Part shown: one piece after another, positions 1-9,304 of the stretch | Numbering within the stretch: position 1 is the first letter of the stretch | Layout: the number at the start of each line of letters is the position of its first letter | Source: CAVSLM01 sp963728895 | GTDB lineage: Bacteria > Pseudomonadota > Gammaproteobacteria > JBBQDK01 | DNA length: 64,000 nt | Assembly (NCBI GenBank): GCA_963728895.1 | Contig: CAVSLM010000001.1 | Span: 310,001-374,000 of the forward strand | Reading direction: 5' to 3' | The notes under the pieces: model-generated | What the model was told of the DNA's origin: nothing | What the model saw: the letters and a program-made list of their open reading frames with translations, nothing else | Databases searched by the model: none | Position numbers and translations under genes: made by a program

Positions 1-2
1 AC

Positions 3-260
3 ATGAAGCTGGTCCGCGCCGCCGCGTCGGGCCCACCGAGCCTGGCGCAGGACCTGGCAGATGCCTCGGGCACACGCGCGATCCACGCCGCAGTCGTGCG
101 CAAGGGAAGCGATGTCGACGAACTCGTGGAGCTGCTGACCACTGCCGGTGGATGTGAACGCGCCCAACGGAAAGGGCGAGCTGCCCCGCACGCTTTCCAG
201 CGGCATCAATGTCCCTGGATCCTGCGCAGAGCAGGTGCCAAGAAGACTCTCGACGACTGA
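3..260 (+). pseudogene. 3' end of an ankyrin-repeat-like gene, frameshifted and cut by the window edge
   Basis: The first 145 bases read in one frame as AIHAAVVRKGSDVDELVELL followed by TTAGG. About one base out of phase, at position 148, the text continues as DVNAPNGKGELP. Joined, this matches the ankyrin pattern A-x-H-A-A-V...ELVELLL-x-AG-ADVNAPN-x-G-x-P. The 5' end lies outside the window, and the stop at 258-260 is in the original frame, so a second compensating break is likely. Ankyrin repeats mediate protein-protein contacts. The gene ends 14 bases before the start of a secreted MACPF gene on the same strand, so the two may be cotranscribed. Only one repeat is visible, so the family call is tentative and no function is claimed. 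Confidence 0.4.
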
Positions 261-274
261 CCACCGGAGCGCCA

Positions 275-3200
275 ATGAACAACGTCAACCGAACCTGGGT
301 GCTGGCAGTGTGTTTGAGCGTGGCCGGTATGCTTGCCTACGCGGCAGAGCAGGTTCCGCTCGAATTCGACGGTCATGCCAGCCTGAGCTACCCGGCCGAC
401 CCGGTCTTCGAGCTGGGGCCGGAAGGCACGATCGATTTCTGGGTGCGCGCCGGCTGGACGCAGCCGCTGGCGCAGGATGCCTGCGTGGTCGCCAACGGCG
501 ACAAGTCGACCAGTCGCTACGCCGCCTATCTGACCGGCGATGGTCAGGGCGTGGTGCTGTGGGACGGCGCGCGCTCGGCGGGCGCGGGGTTCAATTTTCT
601 GGACGGCGAGGCCCACCACGTCGCGATTGCGACCCGCGGGCACGAGTCGAAGTTCTTCGTCGACGGGCGTTGGTCGACGCCAGGCAGATCGGCTACGGCA
701 ATGCCCGCGCGCTGCCCTTTCACGTGGGTACTTCGGACGGCGGCGCCGAAGGTTTCGTCGGACAGATCCAGAGCCTGCGTCTCTGGAGCACGGCGCTGAG
801 CGATGCCGATGTGGTGGAAGCGGGCACCTTCAATGGAGAACCGCCGGCGGGCTCGCCGCTGGCGGCTTCGCTACGCGCGTTCTCTGACTTCACCGCGACG
901 TCGCAGGAGATGGTGGTGCTCGATGCTGCGCCAGCTGCAACAGTTGCCGCATCGAGCGATGCCGGGTCTGCTCCCGGCTCCGGCGCACCGCCACCACCGG
1001 CACAGTCGGCTCCTGCGCCTGCCCCCGTCGACCCCGGCATCCAGATGTGGAACATTCGGGAAGCCAAGGACCGCTGGCGCCAGCCGCCGATCTCGCGCGA
1101 GGTGTTCACCGATTTCCGGCAGGGCGCGATCGACTTCTGGGTCCAATACGATCCGACCTGGGTCGCAGAAGAGACTCATGGCACGCTGGTGGCCTACTCG
1201 AACGGTTACGAGACGGTGTTCGAGGTCGGCATGGCCGCCGGCGGCGATGGCATCGTCATGTCCAATGGCAAGCGTGACGACTACGGCCAGGTAACCGAAC
1301 AGAGCAATATCGTTCCCGCAGACTTCACCGACGGCCTGATCCATCACGTTGCGCTGGTTACCGAGGGCGACTCCACGGACGTGTTCGTCGATGGCCAGCA
1401 ACGCGGAGTGGCCTCGGTCGGCTATGCGCTGGCAGAGGACGCGTCGGGGCCGAAGACCAATCTGCAGCTTTCGATCGGCTCGCTCGATGGGCGCCGTCGC
1501 GTCTTCCAGGGAAAGGTCGGTGGCGTCAGAATCTGGGGCGCGCCGCTTCCGGGCGAGGCGCTGTTCCGCGCCGCGTTTCTGCGTGATAGCGAACTGGCGG
1601 CCGTGCCTTGGGCGGACAGCTTCCTGGTTGCACAGCTGGAGAACGTGGCCGGGCGAACCTCCAAGCCCGCGCTGCGCTTCCTGCCGCCGCTGTACCTCCC
1701 CGCCGGCATCTGGATGGTGCCCACCGAAGCCGAACGCAAGCAGACCAAACCCGGTGCCACGCTCAAGGACATCGACTGGACCTTCCAGCCGCAACGTTAC
1801 GTTCAACTGGTGGTGGCGGCCCCCGACTCGGAGCTCGCACGGTTTGCGGGAGCAGGTGGGGGGTCCGCGGCCCCGGGCAGACCGGATGCGAAGCCGGCTA
1901 CCGCGGTGCCGGCCGCCGGCGGTTCGCCGCTGGCGGTCTCGCGTCCTTCGGAGGCGGCCGCGATCGCTACGGTCCCTGTCCTGGTCTGGCTGGAATTCCA
2001 ACCCTTCGAGTCGAACGCAAAGCCCGAGACGGTCGTGGCAAAGGTGTTTCGTCCGGCAGGCCGCAACCGGTATACGTCCCCTGACGGGCGCCAGCTCGCT
2101 CTTTCATCCCGTATCTATCTTGGCACCGGGTCGGAGACGCTGCAGCGCTTCGATGTCGCGGACCGTCCACCACGCCCCGGTCAGCCCCGCATACGACGTG
2201 TTCATCGTCGGCAACCAGGTGCGCAACCGCCGTGCCGCACTCCAGGGCTGGGATCCGATCAAGCTGAACCCGTTCGACTTTTCGAAGCCGGAGGGCGGTA
2301 AGAAAGCCGACCTCTTCACGTACTCGCCCTACGGCTACAGCGAGAACGCCCGCATCGTGATTCCCAAGGGCTTCGAAGTGGTGGACCTTCAATCGGGAGA
2401 AGGCCGGCGCGAGCATACGGAAGTTACGACCGATGCCAGCCAGGCTCCAGCAGGAGCTCGGCGCCATGATCAGTGTCGGCGGCGGCGTCGAGGGCATGGT
2501 GGCGGCGGGCAGTTTCTCCGCCAACGCCTCGTTCAATGCAAAGTCCGAAAAGCTCAACGCCGGCACCAGCGCGTTTACGCTCGGGCAGACCGTGAATCAG
2601 CGCGTGGCCTTGCTGGTCGGCAAGGCGAATGTCCATATCGCGGCCCCCTTCCGCCAGGCGGTGCTGGACGCCGCCCGACAATCCCTCCCCGACATCGGCG
2701 AAACAGTTGGTCGAACAGTTCGGCACCCACTACGCGCATGGCATCGCGCTGGGCGGGCGCATCGTGGAAATCGTCGAGCTCGATTCGGAAACCTGGGGCA
2801 TCGTCAACAGTGTCGGTATCGGTGTCGGTGCCGCGGTCGAAGGTCGCGTGGGTCCGGCCGACGGACCCAACGCGTCGGCCAGTCTGTCCGCGTCGCTGGA
2901 GGGCTCGCAGGAACAGGCCTTCAAATACGCGCTCCAGAAATCGAAGGAGAACTGGTATTACAGCGGGGGACAGGCTGGTGGCAGTGCCGGAAGCTGGCTG
3001 GTCACGGACGAGACCATGGCCCGATCTACCTCGATCTGCGTCCCCTGAGCGAGCTGCTCGCGCCGCCCTTTTTTCTGGAGCCCGCCGTGTTCGATCGCCT
3101 GCGACCGCTGGTGCGGAACGCCATGCGCTACTATGTCACGCGAACCGCAGGCCCGATCGAGGTGGACCAGAAGTTCGTTCCGAAGCAGGTCGCCAAGTAC

Positions 3201-3709
3201 GTGCCGCCGGTACCCAAGAAGGACTGCGCGGCGAATGACGGGGGCTTCCGCAAGGCCTATTCGACCGACTCGGACAACAACAACGGCGGCGGTGTCTGGG
3301 GTGAAATTCGCCTTGCCGGCGGCCAGACACTTTGAGACGAAGTTCTTCAAGGATGGCTGCTACGCGCGAAGTTTCTGGGAAGTTCAACACCCGCCGGCTC
3401 GCCGAGCGCGCGGCGCATGGCTGCTACGCGCGAAGTTTCTGGGAAGACGAATGGCTCGCCGAATGCAATCGCGTGTGCTGGAGCAACGCGGTGTTCAAAT
3501 GCAATGACGGAACCTGGGAGAAGCAGGCCGGCTTCACCATGTCGACGGACGTTCTTTGCCACGACACGGGGGAGACGCAGCAGGACGGTCTGCTGAAGAG
3601 CTTTGGCTCGGCGCCCTGGGCGGCGGAAGAGGCGCAAGCGGGTATTTGCGACTCCTTGCGCAAGGCCCATGTGCCGGACTCGGTAATTCCGGCTTTCTGC
3701 AGGAAGTGA
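275..3709 (+). pseudogene. Secreted LamG-LamG-MACPF protein (perforin-like), reading frame broken about six times
   Basis: The start ATG at 275 has a GGAG-type ribosome site 6-10 bases upstream and begins a signal peptide (MNNVNRTWVLAVCLSV, cleavage near AYA-A). Two laminin-G/concanavalin-like jelly-roll domains follow (about 360-800 and 1110-1560; each has IDFWV and HHVA motifs), joined by an Ala/Pro linker. From about 2170 comes a MACPF domain: the signature FGTHY-x6-GG is at 2719-2757 and the C-terminal strand LDLRPLSELLAPPFF at about 3027-3075. A Cys-rich tail (CYARSFW, CNRVCW) ends at the stop 3707-3709. The frame changes near 670, 2160, 2435, 2695, 3017 and 3335-3450. Between breaks, domain sequence and codon bias stay intact and there are no internal stops, which favours sequencing indels over decay. 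MACPF proteins oligomerise into membrane pores or act as adhesins; which applies here is unknown. The LamG pair suggests glycan or surface binding. Family call is firm, function is inferred. Confidence 0.78.
3353..3446 (+). repeat. Imperfect 64-nt tandem duplication inside the MACPF gene tail
   Basis: A 30-base block starting ATGGCTGCTACGCGCGAAG occurs at 3353-3382 and again, identically, at 3417-3446. The bases after each copy share GGCTCGCCGA but otherwise differ. The first copy is in phase with the upstream protein (FFKDGCYARSFWE) and the second with the downstream tail (GCYARSFWEDEW). Removing one 64-base unit gives a continuous protein, so the duplication is the direct cause of this frame break. 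A noisy extra copy of a read end is the simplest explanation; a genuine tandem duplication is the alternative. Confidence 0.85.
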
Positions 3710-3774
3710 ACAGGCGGAGACCAGGATGAAGACACTTATCAATTCCCTGCGCCTGACAGCACTGGCGTTCTGCC

Positions 3775-4095
3775 GGCCATGGAGAGCGAAGCGAGGGCCG
3801 GTAGTCCCCGTAGCGATGAGGGCGCACTGTTTACCCGGAGTCGCGAAGCGGCGCAGGGGAACAAAGTAGCCATCCGACCATCGCGTCCAGCCATTGCGGG
3901 AGTGCTGCGAAGCCAGCACCGAGCGAAGCAAGGGTGTGGCGTAGCGGCACGGACGCAGGGCGGCCGGGGCACTCATGGCTGTCGCGTAGGCGAGTCGATT
4001 TTGGGGACTGGGATGTCCCAAAATCTTTCACGAGGTAGCGACACGCTTGTCTGTTTTTCTCTGGGCCGCGGGAGGGAGCGGCCGCGCGCCGCCTG
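3775..4095. repeat. Repeat-rich segment with many GCGAAGC / GCGTAGC-like words
   Basis: This stretch repeats short variants of GAGCGAAGC, GTCGCGAAGC, GTGCTGCGAAGC, GGCGTAGC and GTCGCGTAGGC, and has none of the codon bias of the flanking genes. A palindrome sits at 3998-4024. This composition resembles the dispersed intergenic repeats of some high-G+C Proteobacteria. Copy number elsewhere in the genome would decide whether it is a mobile repeat. Confidence 0.35.
3998..4024. other. Hairpin ATTTTGGG(G)AC / GTCCCAAAAT
   Basis: ATTTTGGGGAC at 3998-4008 pairs with GTCCCAAAAT at 4015-4024 with one bulged G and a six-base loop. The arms could make a bidirectional terminator-like stem, but no clear T run follows on either strand. 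It lies at the right side of the repeat-rich segment and may be part of that repeat. Confidence 0.5.
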
Positions 4096-5040
4096 GGCCC
4101 GTCATGGACCTTGCGGACGCGCCGGTACCGAAGGTGGCGAGCCCACGCGCGCGGGAGTCCTTCGATGTGCGCGGCAAAATTTGCAACGCGTGCGCGCCCT
4201 CAACCAGCAGGCCGGCGCGCGTCGCCAGGACGCGGCGCGTGCCGCCGAGGGCGGTGGCGCGGTCCCAAGGTGCGCCCGCCTCCGCAGCCCAAGCCAATCA
4301 AGGCGAGATAGCACCGGCAGGATCAGCCCGCCACCGAAATGCACGGGGGATAACGATGAAGAACTGGGTCTTGATCCCTTCCGCAATGCTGCTGGCTGCT
4401 CCACCTTTCCCGGCTACGCGCAGGAGCTCGCTCCCGACGAGGTGGCGGTCTTCGACGGGTCGTCGGCTCGATTACCCCGGCAGTCCGGCGCTCGAGCTGA
4501 GCGCTGCGGCCTCGGTCGAGTTCTGGGTGTCGCCCGGCTGGCGGGACGTGCCGGCATACGATCCCTGCATCGTCTCTTCGATCGGTGAGGCCGGCGTGAA
4601 CTTCGCCGTGCACATCACGGCCGACCGCAGTCGATCGGGCTCTATGCAGGTGAGCGGTTCGCCACGCTGCCGTTCGACTTCACGGACGCTCTCATGCACC
4701 ACGTGGCATTGATCTCCTTCGGACCCGAGCTCACTGAAGTGCAGATCGACGGGGAGACTGCCGGCCTGCTGAAGCTGGGTTTCGCCGAGAGTCCCAGTGT
4801 GAGCTCCACATCGGTTCGCTCGACGGCGAGCAGGCGCCTTCGTGAGCGCCGTCGCGCGGGTCCGTCCTGGACACCGTGCTCGGTCCCGACGCCAACCGGA
4901 CGACCTGGCCGCGCAACGACGTCCGCGCGAAGGGTTGGCGGCCGTGTACCGCTCGACGCCGAAACCACCTGGCCGGCCGTCCACGGCCGAGGAAGCCAAC
5001 CGGACCCGGATGAGACGCCGGAGCCCGTAGCGCTCCCCGT

Positions 5041-5360
5041 AGGCGCACGCTGAAGCCGCCCGACGGGCGACGCCGAGCCCGCGCGCCCCGGGGCTGACCA
5101 GCCAGAAACCGGCCGCGACGCGACGGGTAGGTCGGCGCTGGCCCTGGCCGCGCCCGCGCGCGCCGCCCGCGGGGACCCGCCCGGGCCCCCCCAGAAGCTC
5201 GGTGCCGCGAGCGTGCGACGGCGCCCCGCGGACACGCGCGCGACCGGGCCGGAGACCGGACCGCGGGACGCGCCGGGCAGGCCGCGGCGGCGGGCGCGCC
5301 CGCCGAGCGGCGCCCGGGCCGGGGACGCGGCGCGGCGGACAAGCGCGCGGCGGCGGGCGA
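5041..5360. other. Very G+C-rich stretch of uncertain coding status inside the second LamG gene
   Basis: These bases are almost entirely G and C and translate in every frame to Arg/Ala/Pro/Gly-rich text without recognisable motifs. Coding-like sequence returns near 5362. Since the flanks belong to one secreted-protein gene, this is either a degenerate low-complexity linker or low-accuracy consensus. The apparent reverse-strand Pro/Arg-rich frames here are composition artefacts. Confidence 0.6.
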
Positions 5361-5613
5361 CGTGCAGCAAGAGCAGCAAGCCTTCGACGTTGCGGCGAAC
5401 AATTTTGCGGTGAGCTTTGCCCGCACCGCTGCGCGGATCGCGGTCGCCGGTGCGCCGAGCGGAGTCGTAGCGCCTGGGTTAGGAGTTCCGGCCGTGCAAC
5501 AGGGTACCCCGGCATCCGCCCAGCAGGGTGCTCCCGGCGCACGCCGACTCCAACAGATCCCGAGCGCCTCCCCGGCGGCCGACACCTCGACCGCGGACAC
5601 CCGGGCCAATCCG

Positions 5614-5813
5614 CGGGGGGGGAGGGGAGGAAGGGGGGGGGAGAGGGGGGGGAGGAGGGGGGGGAGGGGGCGGGGGAGGGGGGAGAGGAGGGGGGAGGAG
5701 GGGGGAGAGGGGGGAGGAGGGGAGATAGAGTGAGGTGAAGGAATGTAGGGGGGGTTAAGAGGATGGTGGGTTGGGGGAAGAGAGGTGGAGAGGGGTGGAG
5801 GGATGGGAGGAGA
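5614..5813 (+). other. 200-nt nearly pure G/A tract
   Basis: From 5614 to 5813 the strand is almost only G and A, with scattered T after 5725 and a single C at 5671. The switch from balanced coding sequence is abrupt at both edges (CAATCCGCG before, ACGCCCCCAGG after). Poly-G/A of this kind is typical of failed base calls in two-colour sequencing, but a real polypurine tract capable of quadruplex or triplex structure is not excluded. It breaks the frame of the surrounding gene. Confidence 0.9.
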
Positions 5814-6706
5814 ACGCCCCCAGGCAGGGCAATCATCCGGTGCCGACCGAAGTTACCTACTTCGCTGCGCAGGACCAACCGGGACACCAGGTCGTCGTGA
5901 ACCCGGGAGGCCGCATCGGCATCCGCAACGGTACGCCGCTGAACGGAAGAGATCGCGGGCCGGTGGTGTTCGTGGTCGAAACCAATGGCCGGGTCTATGC
6001 CGGCAACTACGTCCAGGGGAAGTTTCACCATTCGAGTCTCCTGGCGGGCGCCAACGTCACGGGTGCGGGCGAGCTGTACCTGGACGATGGGGGCAAGCTG
6101 ACGAAGATCACCAACAAGAGCGGTCACTATGCGCCCGATCACTTGCGCGTCGTGCAAGGGCTCCAGGCGCTGGCAGACCACGGAATCGATCTCAGGGAGG
6201 TGGATCTCCAGTTCATCGGCGACCCGCAAGACGTGAAAGCCGGCGCGTTCCTCAGGCGGGAAGATTGGCGACTGAATTCGAACAATTTCGGACAGCTGAA
6301 CAGTCAGGCGGCCGAGAACTTGTTGGCCGGCAGGCCCGCGCGCACCTGGATTCTTCGTCAGGGCGCAAACTTCGAAGGCCGAATCAGCTACGTCGATCAG
6401 AATGGCCAGGTCGTCGACGAGACCCTGGAGCAGGTGGATCTGCAGGCCGCGGGCCCACGGCTCGTAGGGAGCACTCCCGACACGCTGCTCGATCAGGTCA
6501 TGGCGGCAAGAGGTCTCGTGGTCTCGAGAATGGTAGCGCCCGCTCCCGTAGCCGCCACGGCGTCGGCTTCGACCGGCGCGGCCGCAGGGGACACGCTGAG
6601 GTGCATCACTCCGGAAGACCTCTGCAAGGACCCGTCCGCAGAGGGACACAAAAAGCCTCTTCGCGCCTCGTGCATCGCGCTGCCTGGTGCTATCGGTTGG
6701 AAGTGA

Positions 6707-7126
6707 GCTCGATGGCGTTGCCTGGCTCGATGACTGCAGCGATGAAGGCTGGCGCATCGTACCGGCTGCAGCCGGCGCGGTGCCGGAGGTGAGTGCGGCC
6801 GCATCGCGCCGTACACCTGATGCATCCGACATCGAGCGTTACCGGTGTGCGAAAGGCCCACGGTCGAAATATCCGTGTAAGGTGATGATTCGGTTCAGCG
6901 CTGCCGCGCATATTGCACGACATGGTTTTCGCGTATATCGTAATTGACCCTAGTGAAGCCCGGGACGGGTGCCGCTGGCGCCGATCGACAGTCCGATCCC
7001 TGCACGCCAATCGTTTCTCCTTCCCGCCGCCCACGTCCGCCGGCGCTAGCATCCCTGTGCGGGCTCCTGCTGGAAGGCCTCCTGGATATGATGGCTGCGA
7101 GATTTGCAGACAGAGCAGGCAGTTGA
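6707..7126. other. 420-nt intergenic region before tRNA-Leu
   Basis: No convincing gene is seen. A short open stretch at 6707-6947 (SELDGVAWLDDCSDEGWRI, later YRCAKGPRSKYPCKV) could be a frameshifted tail of the upstream secreted protein. A TATGAT hexamer at 7087-7092 is a possible -10 box for the tRNA, but no good -35 box lies 16-18 bases upstream. Confidence 0.5.
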
Positions 7127-7211
<85 letters not shown>

Positions 7212-7327
7212 ACGATCCGCCACGCCCCCCTTTCCGATCGGTTGCGGGGCAGGGTAGGCTTCCGGCGGGCTTTCGTTTCTACAATTCAAACAGGGCCGCG
7301 GGAAGCTGCGCGTTCGAGGGGAAACAG

Positions 7328-8644
7328 ATGCAAGTTTCAGTGGAACAGACCGGAGGATTGGAGCGCCGTCTCATCGTGCAGGTGCCTGCCGATCAGGTGG
7401 AGACCGAGGTGGACAACCGTCTCAAGTCGTTGGCCCGAACCGCGCGGATCGACGGCTTCCGTCCCGGCAAGGTGCCGCTGAAGGTCGTGCAGCGCAAGTT
7501 CGCCGGCCGGGTACGCCAGGAAGTTGTCGGCGAGCTCATCCGCAGCACCTATCACGACGCCCTCACGCAGCAGAATCTGCGCCCTGCGGGCGATCCGCAC
7601 ATTGAGCCGACCAGTCTGGAGCCCGGCAAGGATCTGCAGTATACCGCCACTTTCGAGGTCTATCCGGAGCTGCACCTGGCGCCCATGGAGGATCTTGAAG
7701 TTGAGCGTCCGGTGGCCGAGGTGACCGCGCAGGACGTCGACGAGATGCTGGAAACGCTGCGCCAGCAACGGACGCGCTGGGTGGCGGTGGAGCGGCCTGC
7801 CCGACGCGGGGATCGCCTCAACATCGACTATGCGGCGATCGTGGAAGGCGCCGAGGCCGAGGGCAGGCGGCGCCAGGATGTACCCGTGGTGCTGGGATCC
7901 GGAAACATGCTGGAGGGTTTCGAGGCGCGCCTGGAAGGCGCGAAGGCCGGCGACCATCTCGACGTCGACCTCACCTTTCCCGCGGATTATTCGATCGCCA
8001 GTGCGGCCGGAAAACCGGTGCGCTTCGAGGTCACGATACGGGGTGTGGCCGAACCGGAATTGCCCGACATCGACGATGCCTTTGCCGAGGCGTTTGGAGT
8101 TCATGAGGGCGGAGTGCCGGGACTGCGGCGCGAAGTGCAGGCCAATATGCAGCGAGAGCTGCAACAGGCGATCAACGCGCGCGTGAAGGAGCAGGTGCTG
8201 GAAGGGTTGCTGCGCGCCAACAACATCGAGGTGCCGGCGTCCCTGGTCGACAAGGAGACCGATCGGCTGGCGGTTCAGGCACAGGCTCAGGCGCCCGAAA
8301 GTGCCAGGAGCCAGGGCATGACCCTGCCGCGTTCCCTGTTTGCCGACCAGGCGCGCCGCCGTGTGGCGCTCGGCCTGCTGATTGCCGAGATCGTGAGATC
8401 GCAAGGCATGCGCGTTGACCCCGCGCGGGTGCGGGCCACGATCGAGACCATCGCATCGAGCTATGAGGACCCCGAGGAAGTGGTCAAATGGTACTATGGA
8501 AATCCTGAACTCCTGGGCGGCGTCGAAGCACTCGCCCTGGAGGAACAGGTTGTCGCGTCGGTGCTCGAGCACGGCCGCGTCGTGGATCGTCCGACCACGT
8601 TCCGCGAGCTCATGAAGCCCGGGCAGCCCGTCGCTCAAGCGTAG
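7328..8644 (+). CDS. tig: Trigger factor, ribosome-associated chaperone and prolyl isomerase
   Basis: This 438-residue protein binds the ribosome near the exit tunnel and shields nascent chains. The ribosome-docking signature GFRPGKVP is at residues 43-50 within the N-terminal domain (about 1-145). An FKBP-type isomerase domain follows at about 150-245 (RRGDRLNIDYAAIVEG; GSGNMLEGFEARLEG), and the helical substrate-holding arms fill the rest. The length is typical. The ATG at 7328 is chosen because it begins the conserved MQVSVE start and has AGGGGAAA upstream; longer frames reach back into the tRNA. It leads the tig-clpP-clpX-lon series, with clpP 18 bases downstream. Confidence 0.98.
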   Translation: MQVSVEQTGGLERRLIVQVPADQVETEVDNRLKSLARTARIDGFRPGKVPLKVVQRKFAGRVRQEVVGELIRSTYHDALTQQNLRPAGDPHIEPTSLEPGKDLQYTATFEVYPELHLAPMEDLEVERPVAEVTAQDVDEMLETLRQQRTRWVAVERPARRGDRLNIDYAAIVEGAEAEGRRRQDVPVVLGSGNMLEGFEARLEGAKAGDHLDVDLTFPADYSIASAAGKPVRFEVTIRGVAEPELPDIDDAFAEAFGVHEGGVPGLRREVQANMQRELQQAINARVKEQVLEGLLRANNIEVPASLVDKETDRLAVQAQAQAPESARSQGMTLPRSLFADQARRRVALGLLIAEIVRSQGMRVDPARVRATIETIASSYEDPEEVVKWYYGNPELLGGVEALALEEQVVASVLEHGRVVDRPTTFRELMKPGQPVAQA

Positions 8645-8662
8645 CCAGCTAAAGGAACCCCT

Positions 8663-9304
8663 ATGCACACCGATACGACCCGCGCCCAGGCCGGTCCGGG
8701 AACGAAAGCGCTCAATCTGGTTCCAATCGTCATCGAGCAGACGGCACGTGGCGAACGCGCCTATGACATCTATTCGCGGCTGCTCAAGGAGCGCGTCATA
8801 TTCCTGGTGGGTCCGGTCGAGGATTACACGGCGAATCTGTTGGTTGCTCAACTGCTCTTCCTGGAATCGGAAAACCCGGACAAGGACATCCACCTGTACA
8901 TCAATTCTCCCGGCGGGTCGGTGAGTGCGGGTCTTTCGATCTACGATACGATGCAGTTCATCCGTCCCGACGTGAGCACCATGTGCGTGGGGCAGGCAGC
9001 GAGCATGGGTGCATTGCTGCTCTCCGGCGGCGCGCACGGCAAGCGGTACTGCCTGCCGCATTCGCGCATGATGATTCACCAGCCGCTCGGCGGCTTTCAG
9101 GGGCAGGCGACGGATATCGACATCCACGCCCGCGAGATCCTGTTGGTGCGCGACCGGCTCAACCGTATCCTGGCCGCGCACACCGGTCAGCCGCTGGAGA
9201 AGATCCAGGTCGATACCGAACGGGACAACTTCATGGGCGGAGAGGATGCGGTGAAATACGGGCTGATCGATTCGGTCCTCTCACAGCGCAAGGAGCCGGG
9301 CTGA
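8663..9304 (+). CDS. clpP: ATP-dependent Clp protease proteolytic subunit ClpP
   Basis: ClpP forms the tetradecameric serine-protease chamber that degrades proteins unfolded by ClpX or ClpA. The 213-residue sequence carries the triad Ser114 (GQAASMG), His139 (RMMIHQPLGG) and Asp188 (TERDNFM), and ends with the usual DAVKYGLIDSVL region. AAAGGAACCCCT lies before the ATG. It sits 18 bases after tig and 206 bases before clpX, so tig-clpP may share a transcript while clpX has room for its own promoter. Nothing is missing or unusual. Confidence 0.98.
   Translation: MHTDTTRAQAGPGTKALNLVPIVIEQTARGERAYDIYSRLLKERVIFLVGPVEDYTANLLVAQLLFLESENPDKDIHLYINSPGGSVSAGLSIYDTMQFIRPDVSTMCVGQAASMGALLLSGGAHGKRYCLPHSRMMIHQPLGGFQGQATDIDIHAREILLVRDRLNRILAAHTGQPLEKIQVDTERDNFMGGEDAVKYGLIDSVLSQRKEPG

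Larger units (their letters stand above)
3726..4311 (+). pseudogene. Possible small secreted-protein gene split by a repeat-rich insert
   Basis: An ATG at 3726 preceded by GCGGAGACCAGG opens a signal-peptide-like start (MKTLINSLRLTALAFC) 16 bases after the MACPF gene, then runs into low-quality coding text and a stop at 3867-3869. About 300 bases later, from roughly 4165, a plausible protein end appears: RVRALNQQAGARRQDAARAA, then after a one-base shift KVRPPPQPKPIKAR and a stop at 4309-4311. Between them lies repeat-rich non-coding-looking DNA. One reading is a single small gene between the two LamG genes, interrupted by an insert; another is two unrelated chance fragments. No family is recognised. 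Confidence 0.25.
4356..6706 (+). pseudogene. Second secreted LamG-domain protein with unknown C-terminal domain, multiply frameshifted
   Basis: The start ATG at 4356 follows CACGGGGGATAACG and opens a signal peptide (MKNWVLIPSAMLLAAPP). The frame then shifts repeatedly between about 4405 and 5040. Joined, the pieces read PGYAQELAPDEVAVFDGSS, then DYPGSPALELSAAASVEFWV, then HHVALISFGPELTEVQIDG, which is a LamG-like domain resembling those of the MACPF gene upstream. A Gln/Ala-rich linker (QQEQQAFDVAANNFAVSFAR, near 5365-5420) leads into a G/A-only tract that destroys the frame. From about 5820 a clean 290-residue frame resumes with VVFVVETNGRVYAGNYVQG, KFHHSSLLAG, GAGEL and NKSGHYAPDH. I recall similar HSS...AGE...SGHY patterns in bacterial effector-like proteins but cannot name the family. 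An alternative C-terminus in another frame (DGVAWLDDCSDEGW) continues past the stop at 6704-6706. The N-terminus is likely right; the middle may be misassembled. Confidence 0.62.

Noticed and set aside
4472..6832. Long Pro/Arg/Ser-rich reverse-strand frame of 786 codons
   Set aside because: It is the mirror of the G-rich and G/A-only stretches, has no domain motif, and runs opposite to clear secreted-protein sequence.
7087..7092. TATGAT as -10 box of tRNA-Leu
   Set aside because: No acceptable -35 box at the right spacing; noted only in the intergenic entry.
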